From positions 10,377,501 through 10,441,500 of the forward strand of contig CM040094.1 in NCBI GenBank assembly GCA_022496805.1: a DNA stretch of 64,000 nucleotides. The letters run 5' to 3'. The stretch comes from Pohlia nutans. Taxonomy: Eukaryota; Streptophyta; Bryopsida; Bryales; Mniaceae. This document shows, in pieces, positions 56,860-64,000 of the stretch. Each line of letters starts with the position of its first letter. Position 1 is the stretch's first letter. Below the pieces are notes generated by a model. It was not told where the DNA came from and did no database searches. It was given only the letters and a program-made list of their open reading frames with translations. A program made the position numbers and the translations under genes.

Positions 56860-57359
56860 AAACTGAGCAATTTCGAGTTCATGGAGCGACTATGGCTATG
56901 TCAGTTGACTCATCGTTTCTTGACCAAGTTCGTGCAATATCAGCAACGGACCCTCTTGTTCTTGACATTCAGCGTCGCTCTGAGATTGATCGCGACAATT
57001 TCAAGTTTGTGGATGACCTCTTGTATTTTGAGGAGCGCTTGTATATTCCAGAAGGTTCTACACGCCTTCAAATTCTTCAAGCCCGTTATGATTTTCCTGC
57101 AGTCGAACATTTTGGGTTCAACAAGACGTTAGAACTCATTTCTCGAGATTTTTGGTGGCCTCAGATGTGGAAGGCTGTCAAAGGCTACGTTCTTTCTTGT
57201 GACACTTGTTCTAGATCGAAGAATCCACGACATCGTCCGTATGGGCTCTTGCAGCCGGTGCTTATTCCAAAGCAGCCATGGTCTTCTCTTTCTATGGATT
57301 TCATCACCGATTTACCTCCTTCGAAGTCATTTGACACCATATTCGTGGTTGTTGACTGA
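56745..57359 (+). pseudogene. pol, RNase H end and integrase N-terminal part
   Basis: After the frameshift, TYRPGKQQGLSDALF continues RNase H. The integrase zinc domain EHFGFNKTLEL, DFWWPQMW and SCDTC retains one His and both Cys; the first His position appears as Tyr (ARYDF). The core begins with SMDFITDLP, the first catalytic Asp. A TGA at 57357-57359 interrupts FVVVD and LTKM. Confidence 0.85.
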
Positions 57360-58348
57360 TTGACAAAAATGACACATTTCAATCCTTCCAAGAAGACAAT
57401 CACCGGAGAAGAGACAGCAAGATTATTTTTGGACAACATTTATCGATATATGGATTATCGGATGACATTGTTTCAGATCGTGGATCGCAATTTGTCTATA
57501 AAATTTGGAGATCTCTCTTTGAAATCTTGAAGGTGCAAATCAAACTCTCTTCTGCTTTTCATCCTCAAACTGATGGCCAAACGGAGCGTATAAACCAAAT
57601 ATTGGAGCAGTATTTGCGTTGCAACATTAACTATCAACAAGACGATTGGATCATGCACTTGCCATTGGCTGAGTTTGCGTATAATAATACCGTTCATGCA
57701 TCGACTCAACAAACGCCATTCTATGCCAACTATGGATATCATCCAAAGTTTGACATGTTGAATCAGTCAAAGAATGAGAATCCGGCAGCTGTCGACTTTG
57801 CAACAAGATTATCAGAACTCCATGCGTTGATGAAGATTCATTTAGGAAAAGCCCAAGATCGTTACAAAGCCGCCGCAGATAAATTTAGAAAGGAATCACC
57901 GTCATTCCTAGTTGGCGACAAAGTATGGCTTATTCGGCGCAATATCAAGATTACAAGACCATGTGATAAGTTGGACTATCGTCGATTAGGACCATTCCCT
58001 ATTCAGCAACAAGTCAATCCGATGGCTTTTCGGTTGGACCTACCAGCATCTATGAAGGTACATCTTGTTTTTCATGTGTCACTGTTAGAACCATACAAAG
58101 AGTCGAATATACCAGGAAGAAAACAACCACCTCCGCCCAGCATTGAAGTTGATACCCACGAGGAATATGAAGTTGAAAAAGTACTTGATTCGCGGCGAAG
58201 ACGAGGCAAATTAGAATATCTTATACACTGGCATGGTTACGACATCAATGAACGGACGTGGGAACCAGCAATAAATGTCGTTGGCGCGCCTCAAAAAGTA
58301 CATGAATTTCATCAATGCTATCCTGATAAGTCACGAGCTATTCGATGA
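57360..58348 (+). pseudogene. pol, integrase core and chromodomain
   Basis: A frameshift near 57447 separates TARLFLDNIYRY from LSDDIVSDRGSQF (second catalytic Asp). The third residue is Glu in DGQTERINQILEQYLR. The C-terminal region reads GPFPIQQQVNPMAFRLDLP and VFHVSLLEPY. A canonical chromodomain follows at about 58168-58325: YEVEKVLDSRRRRGKLEYLI, HWHGYDINERTWEP. Chromodomains direct chromoviral integration to marked chromatin. Confidence 0.9.
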
Positions 58349-58382
58349 TAACTTCAACATGAAGCTCTTCCGTTGAGAGCTG

Positions 58383-58390
58383 TATATAAA
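58383..58390 (+). promoter_or_regulatory. TATA box ahead of the extra 3' ORF
   Basis: TATATAAA follows pol by 35 bp. The next 75 bp resemble a 5' leader with a CT-rich tract (TCTTCTCTTCTACTTC) ending TTCTCAG at 58465, one base before the ATG at 58467. The polypyrimidine-CAG could also be a 3' splice site. Confidence 0.5.
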
Positions 58391-58466
58391 GAGGGGAGAG
58401 CAGTCAAAGAGCAACACAGCTTTCAACCTCAAAAACATCTTCTCTTCTACTTCTTTTCTTCTCAGT

Positions 58467-58900
58467 ATGTCTAATTGGAAGGTATTTCAAGACTCTTTAG
58501 ATTCTGAATCGCAACCGGAGTCTAAACGTGAGCTGTCTTTATCAGAATTGCTGAACCAACCTGCAGATCCTTTGCCACCACAAGAGCCTCGAAATGAAGC
58601 TGGACCTTCTCAACAACGAAGACGGCCTCGAGATAAAGAACCTCTTGAACCACGGCAACGTCGAAAAATACCGAGTAGCAGATTGTCATCAAAGTAGAGC
58701 CTGCTTTTGAAGGTCGCCCGAAAGCTGTATTTGAAGGACTTTCTTGCAACGAAGATACAGAGGTCCAAGCATGGTCTCAAGTAGCGGGCATCGGTCACTA
58801 TCGCTGGTTGCAAGGGCCCTTAAACCACTTGACTCGCGCTAGACAACTTGAGTATGTCGGAGAAACCATAAGACATATTTTTGATTTTATTCGCCTCTGA
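58467..58900 (+). pseudogene. Extra ORF between chromodomain and 3' LTR (frameshifted)
   Basis: The first part (58467-58697) encodes 76 residues starting MSNWKVFQDSLDSES. It is rich in P, E, R and Q and probably disordered. A second open frame (58679-58900) continues as VEPAFEGRPKAVFEGL, VAGIGHYRWLQGPLNHL and GETIRHIFDFIRL with a stop. Together they look like one protein of about 145 residues broken by a frameshift near 58680. No known domain was recognised. The position is that of env or additional ORFs in some LTR elements, but there is no signal peptide or membrane segment. Confidence 0.5.
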
Positions 58901-58941
58901 TCGAGAGTCCACAACAACACTCCTCGTGAAGACTCGTCGCT

Positions 58942-58952
58942 AGAGAGGGAGG
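58942..58952 (+). other. Polypurine tract
   Basis: AGAGAGGGAGG lies 3 bp before the 3' LTR, the expected plus-strand priming site. Confidence 0.7.
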
Positions 58953-58955
58953 TAA

Positions 58956-59566
58956 TGTCACAGACATAGAACCTTGAGATGGGTAGTGCAAAGACTAGGC
59001 CTTAAAACTAGGAATATAATTATTATGTCCAAAACTATTTAGTGATGGGTATTGCCTTAGTGATGGATATTGCCACAGTGATACAATTATTGTGTGAAAA
59101 CTAGTTCGTGATGGATATTGCCACAGTGATATAATTATTGTGTTCAAAACTAGTTCGTTATGGGTATTGCCACGGACATAGAACCTTGTAGAATACTTCT
59201 AGAAGTTCTATAGGTCCTTAGACTTTTAGGACCTTCTAGATACTTCCTAGGGACTCTCATAATTTCTAGGAAGCTCCTTCAGAAGCTTCCTTAGTACTAG
59301 TATATCTAGGGGACGAGATGAGGGACTCCTCACTCTCGTCAACACAAGTTAGGAGCAACCTTGAGTATTGCTTTGTCTTGAATCTTGATCAACTATCAAT
59401 TTAGTTCAATATACTTTCTTGAGAACCACTCTTGTGTACTATTGCACTTCTTGTTCTTGGGTCCTTGTTCATGCTCTTGTTCTTGTTCTCTTGTCCTTGT
59501 TCTCTTGTTCTTGTTCTTGTTCTCTTGTTCTCTTGTTCTTGTTCTTGAGTTCTTGTGTCCCTGACA
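58956..59566 (+). repeat. 3' LTR
   Basis: It begins TGTCACAGACATAG and ends TGTCCCTGACA. It matches the 5' LTR closely but has 42 bp more in the CTTGTT/CTCTTG array. Most substitutions relative to the 5' LTR are transitions. Confidence 0.92.
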
Positions 59567-59672
59567 GCCAAGGTCACTTTGGGATTGAATCCGCCTTTCA
59601 AAGCCCCACATGTCAAAAAACCTCAATGTTCAGTCACAAAAGCCCCCTTGGGGCCTTATGGTCCTTTAGGGG

Positions 59673-60412
59673 TTAACCTCTAAACGTCCCAGGGTCTAGA
59701 AAGTGGACGACGAACAGATCGTAATTCATACTACGTTCTCATTACGACTTGGATGAAAGTCATCCAATTTTTTCTGAAAAGGCCACAAAGTTTACTATCA
59801 TATGGTGTGAAGAAATCAAGAGTATTGGATCGTGGGAATTTTGTAGAGGGCTGTGAGCACATGGATGTCTAGAATGAGGTAAAAAAATTGAAAGCCCTTA
59901 TTGAAATTTAGCATCGGGTAGTGTTGGAAAAGCCTTGTAGGGCAGGCATGGGAACTGGAAATTTCCCAAAATGGGCGGCTTTGCTCATTCTCGGTTTTCA
60001 GGTGGTTTTCATGCTTCCCTCAATGCAAGGTCTTCATTGATGAGTATTTTCATCATTTTTATGATATTTTTGGTGGTTTCGAAAGCCAACGATATTTGGA
60101 ACCATATGCAAGTGGTTTCATATTTTTCTCATCATTCTTCTGTACGCTATTTGTGTTCAAAGTTCAAGAATTAACACTGCCCGCCTTAGTCAATGCAGCA
60201 TTTTCCATGGTCAATCGTTATAATCTTCTAATCCACCATGTATTTGTTTCTGAAATTTTCACCCTCCACAATAACCCCAATAGGCTTCAAGATCTTAAGG
60301 TTTTGTCATGAAAACTCCAAATTCTTCATTTCAGTACAATCATGCTACTTTGTATCTCAGCTTTTTGGGCCACATTTGCACCTGGTGATGGATTGGTACG
60401 TTAAGGGGTTGA
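59673..60412. mobile_element. TTAA element, family A, sharing TTAA with its neighbour
   Basis: It starts TTAACCTCTAAACGTCCC and ends GGTACGTTAAGGGGTTGA. It contains GGATGAAAGTCATCC, as in 7359-7693. Its first TTAA is the last TTAA of the element at 51683-59676. Confidence 0.65.
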
Positions 60413-60794
60413 GTTGAAAAATGTCAAGCGTAAAAGGACATTCCATGGCCAGATGGAAGCTTGTTCCCACTCTCACTTGCATGCCGCCCCTGCTGATTGT
60501 TCTTTTCCTTTTGTCCTCTTTATTCCTGATTAGTTTCACTCTTTCGGAAAATGAAAAGAAAAGACATTCCATGGTCGGTCCTCCTCGCAGTTTTTGAAGG
60601 TGACTGAAGTTTACTCCACAGCTGTGAAAAAGCTGGAACAGATATACCCAACCCACACCACGTGGAGGACTCCAAGTGGTGGCGCCCAATAACAGAAAAA
60701 AAATGCAGCACTCAAATTTAATCTGGCTTCAAATTTAGATTGCACTCACTGCTTTGAACATGAGAAAGGAATGATTTCAGGTTCATTTTGCACT

Positions 60795-61193
60795 AGGCCT
60801 ATTTTTGGCAGGTTCAATCTAGCCTATTTTTGGCAGTGTTAAATTCAAAAAAAAATGACCGCATTTGAAATAGGTTTTGATGAGGATTGCAAAAATTTGC
60901 AAGATTTAAGTTAATTCGCATTTGTCAATTTCATACAAAATTCCAAAGTGGAAAGTAACATGCGACCCAAATCAAACCTTTAGGTTTCCCCATGTTCACA
61001 CCATGTGGTACTAACTTTCACTCATAATGATACCCAAAACCACCAACTATTTCTTCGCAACGCTTGACGTGCCATATTGCCATTGGTCTACTTGAATAGT
61101 GAAATTGGTGGTTTTGGGTCTCGATTGTAGCGGCCCCAAGAAAATTCTACATGTCATAATTGGGGGAGGTGGTGGTTTTAGGACATCCTACCT
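60795..61193 (+). mobile_element. TA-flanked MITE, GTCCTAAAACCACC family, copy 3 (5' truncated)
   Basis: The right end GGTTTTAGGACATCCTACCT before TA is intact. The left terminal repeat is missing and replaced by a short duplication of GCCTATTTTTGGCAG. Across the nested-insertion point of copy 2 it reads GGTACTAACTTTCACTC, so it preserves the empty site. Confidence 0.7.
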
Positions 61194-61222
61194 TACGCTA
61201 TGCAATGCAGCATTATTTGGCA

Positions 61223-61585
61223 TTAACCCTTCAACTTCTTTCCAAGTCCTTCGAGCTTGATTTCCAAAGATTCTTGCTTTTAGCAGGAACACTATTCAAT
61301 TCTTTTTAACTAGATTGTATAGATCACTGGATGCACAACAAAGTGAGGTATCTGATGTGCTTGATTGCAACAACAAATTCTTTCATGATTGTTCGCAATG
61401 TTTAGATCAAAAATATTGGAGGATCATTTGATTCTTGCCTAAGCTCCCAATTGAATCCTCGTGTGTTTGTATTTTTTTTGTTGTGATTGGTCATGCTCCT
61501 ATGCCTTGCCTCGATATATAATCTATATTCTTTCAGAGATCCTCAGGTTGCCCACTGAGGACCTAAAATGTCGTTTAAGGGTTAA
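61223..61585. mobile_element. TTAA element, family L, copy 2 (363 bp)
   Basis: It starts TTAACCCTTCAACTTC and ends ATGTCGTTTAAGGGTTAA. It matches 47454-47810 throughout. Confidence 0.75.
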
Positions 61586-61980
61586 CAACATCTCCACTTA
61601 TGTGGGATGGTCTGATACAAGGCCAAACTAGATGAAAATTGCTCAAGGCCCTTGCAAATAGTCTCTAAGGTCTGAATCCTACTGTGGCCCTTGAAATCTA
61701 GGTTTAGTTGAATTTCTTTGGCTACAATCTACTTGTGATTGGTGCATTGACTACATGGAGAACATATTTGATGTGCGAGGGTGGCATAAGTTGAAAGGCT
61801 CTTCAAATATAGATATGTAAGTAATTTCAACATGTCAGTGTTAGCGTACATAGGAAAAGATGCTCTAAAAGCATTTGCATCTATGCCATGTCGTCATGTA
61901 AGGATCTGACGCAGTGAAAAACTAACTGAAGAATGTTGCAAGTTCTTCTAAATAGCCTATGGACCCTCAATCATAGCTTG

Positions 61981-62535
61981 TCAACTCCTAAGCGTGCAAG
62001 GAGCCCTATGGGGCCATGTTTGGCCATTGTTCAATCAAACGCTAGTTTTCACTTAGTTCCTAATTTCAAATGAAAATGGTCCAAAATGAGAAAGTGCGGG
62101 GCTATCTTCTACTTTCTACTTTAATTTACCATTATTCAAAATTGTTAAAATTGCGTTTTTATTACAACACTTTAAAGCTCAAAACCCTACAATTCCAATA
62201 TATACTAAAGAAAATGTTTTTCTATCAATTTTCTTTTTCATGTAAGTTCAAAAAGCATGCCACCTACACCTTGTTGTTCATCACTAACATTACATTTTTC
62301 CTTAAAAAAATCATACTATCTAAACTAGTATGTAGGTACTATGGTTTTTACATGAAACAAACTTTGAAAAATCTTATAAAATTCATTTTTGTTTAAACAA
62401 TTATGTCAAAATCAATGTAGATTGGTTTATGAAAAACTTATATGAGTAAAATACTAAAAATAATAATATATTTTAAAATGTGAAGAATTGATGAAGTTTG
62501 ACCGGGTAACTATAGTGTGGACGCTTAAGGTTTAA
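61981..62535 (-). mobile_element. TTAA element, family K, copy 3 (555 bp)
   Basis: It starts TCAACTCCTAAGCGTGCAAG and ends GGACGCTTAAGGTTTAA. It is the inverse of 50025-50559. Confidence 0.7.
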
Positions 62536-63969
62536 GCAATGCCAGTTCAAATATAAGTTGTTGAATATATCCCACATTCTACCTTGTCATTGATCCATTG
62601 ACTATTTGATTTACACATTTGGTGTATGAGGGTGAGGAATTGTAAGTTCAAGGGCTCTTCAAATATAAATGAATATTTCAAAAGTATCAATTTTAGAGTG
62701 CATGAGTGGAGATGCTCTAAGGGCATTGAAGATCAGACACATGGCACGGCACTCCTTTTACAATGTAAACAAGCGGCTGGTCACGGAGTCTCTGCCTTAG
62801 TATTTATCCCAAATTTACTTCTACGGCTTCATTTTACTATTCAGGCGCGTAACTCCTGGTAACTCCTCAAAACGAATCGTTTCCGTAGTCTCTCCCGTGG
62901 TGGGCAGAGACAATAATTTACAACCGACTGTAGGAGTTGATGGAGAGAATTTAGCGCTCCATCACTACACTACAGCACCCAACTCTTGTCTAGTAAATTA
63001 CTACTCTTGAACCATTCCGGTACTGTACGCTGCTGTATTAATTTCCTCAACGTGTCTACAATTCTTGTACGCTATATTCTGGACATCTTGCACTTGTTTT
63101 CAGTCATGTCTGTATGAACATTTTGCAACATTAGGGCCATCACTATAGCAATTCCCCCATGCATGCATTTCAATGGAGAACTCTCACCACTGTCCGGGAG
63201 AAATTTTAGCTTTATCGGCTAAGATCTTATATTTTCTTGGACCAACGAGTTTTCTAGAGCAATCTCTAAGTTAGGCCTTAAGAAAACAAGGAGCACTTTT
63301 TGATTTCTCCCTAAAACGATTGGTTTTTTTCCTAGGATTTTTGAACTCAATTAGGCAATTCTGAATTTCAACCAAGTCACTTGTAACTAGAGGGCGGTTC
63401 TCCCTAGGCATTGGCTCTTACCCTATTCTGTAAATATCAAATATAATCCATTCAAATTTTATTGTGTACGCACATAATATTTTATAGCAGTTCTAGGACT
63501 TCAAACTCTTTGCTATAGTGATGAAGAAACCTCCTATCACTTATGATTTTATTCGCGAATAGACCAAAAAAATATTTATCACTAATGCACCTATGTATTA
63601 AAATTGCCTATCACCCTTCCAATCTCTATCTTTACATTGTTTTGCATGTACACATGAAAGAATAAAAAGAGCACCCTGTAAAAAAAACAACTCTTCTCAT
63701 TGTCATTCGTTAGAAGAAATCTGGGGTCTCCAAAAGGCCCTGAGGTTTCTCACTTGCCAAAAAATTTGGGGTATGCCCATCACTTTTTGAGGCTGGCACC
63801 AATGGTGCCACGACGCTGCCAACACTACGGAGAGATCTAGAGTGGGTCGGCCCAATCAGTGTGAGGAACCGCATGTGTACTTCAAGAGAGACATTGTTGG
63901 GGCTGACAAGAATGCATCTGCGGCGCACAAAGCCCAAACACTTCTGAATGCCGGCAAGAGCATTTGCAT
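62536..63969. other. Intergenic DNA, nothing recognised
   Basis: No recognised gene. The ORF at 63710-63937 has no identifiable domain. Confidence 0.4.
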
Positions 63970-64000
63970 TTAACCCCTAAACGTTCTCACCCTTTTCAGA
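63970..64000. mobile_element. Start of a TTAA element running out of the window
   Basis: TTAACCCCTAAACGTTCTCA is a typical superfamily tip; the rest lies beyond the edge. Confidence 0.55.

Larger units (their letters stand above)
52353..59566 (+). mobile_element. Chromodomain Ty3/gypsy LTR retrotransposon (sushi/Tcn1-like)
   Basis: A complete 7.2-kb element runs from TGTCA to TGACA with LTRs of 569 and 611 bp. The target duplication is GCCAG/GCCAA, matching at four of five bases. The order is gag, protease, reverse transcriptase, RNase H, integrase, chromodomain, then an extra ORF. RT wording such as LRGAYNLVRVKKGDEWKTA and an N-terminal gag motif PEKFDGTRSKFRGF are of the sushi/Tcn1 style rather than that of the common seed-plant chromoviruses (Tekay, CRM, Reina, Galadriel). 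The LTRs differ by about a dozen substitutions by eye plus a repeat-length change, so insertion is fairly recent. Stops, frameshifts and a 589-bp insertion in gag make this copy defective. Confidence 0.93.
51683..59676. mobile_element. TTAA element split by the chromovirus insertion
   Basis: It starts TTAACCCCTAAAGGACCGGG and ends TATGGTCCTTTAGGGGTTAA. Without the LTR retrotransposon at 52353-59566 it would be about 780 bp. The interior shares CACCGTTGAAACTAAAGAAG-type sequence with 23551-24487. The ORF reading into the 5' LTR (52068-52439) is not a gene. Confidence 0.75.

Noticed and set aside
58467..58900. Envelope gene
   Set aside because: The position fits, but no signal peptide, transmembrane segment or cysteine pattern is seen, so it is reported only as an unknown ORF.
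59396..59676. ORFs on both strands over the CTTGTT array
   Set aside because: They are simple-sequence translations of the LTR repeat array.
1..64000. tRNA, rRNA, CRISPR arrays and prokaryotic operons
   Set aside because: No cloverleaf, rRNA segment, regularly spaced short repeats or bacterial gene organisation was seen; spliceosomal introns and LTR elements point to a eukaryote.

Overview
The window looks like nuclear DNA of a land plant. It is AT-rich and gene-poor, with one intron-rich plant-type RCC1-repeat gene buried among transposable elements. The only largely intact retroelement is a chromodomain Ty3/gypsy element of the sushi/Tcn1/Tf1 style. That type is known from fungi and non-seed plants, so a moss, liverwort, lycophyte or fern is a reasonable guess, but the species cannot be settled from this sequence. 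No rRNA, tRNA, operon or CRISPR was seen.

Layout. 1-6.2 kb: intergenic DNA with an A-tailed GC-rich segment, TA-flanked MITEs and hairpins. 6.3-7.7 kb: two TTAA-bounded elements. 8.03-18.80 kb (minus strand): a ten-exon gene for a predicted 515-residue RCC1-repeat protein. All splice phases close in one frame, and the introns are full of MITEs. 18.8-20.2 kb: the likely leader and promoter side of that gene, with tandem repeats, a TTAA element and a CpG-rich block holding a G-box. 20.24-21.62 kb: a 1.38-kb, almost perfect Tc1/mariner-like palindrome. 21.8-24.5 kb: a Harbinger-like MITE containing an A-tailed retroposon and a TTAA element, then two more TTAA elements. 24.5-51.5 kb: AT-rich DNA with many more TTAA elements, CACTA-type MITEs, a Ty1/copia gag remnant and a Stowaway-type element enclosing a long hairpin. 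52.35-59.57 kb: the chromovirus, itself inserted in a TTAA element. 59.6-64 kb: more TTAA elements and a third copy of the TA-flanked family from the left end.

The most striking system is the TTAA superfamily: about 35 elements or fragments of 0.2-0.95 kb, nearly all bounded by TTAA and ending CCC(C/T)TAAA..., which resembles piggyBac target sites and tips. Several abut at one shared TTAA, and nested insertions with empty sites show that TTAA is the duplicated target. No transposase gene for them was seen.

The chromovirus keeps readable control signals. A 13-nt site just after the 5' LTR is complementary to LTR sequence about 29 bp past a TATA-like motif, which suggests Tf1/sushi-type self-priming. 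An A AAA AAC heptamer sits in the correct register at the gag/pol junction. An extra ORF after the chromodomain is preceded by its own TATA box and a polypyrimidine-CAG. The coding frames carry stops and frameshifts, so this copy is not autonomous.
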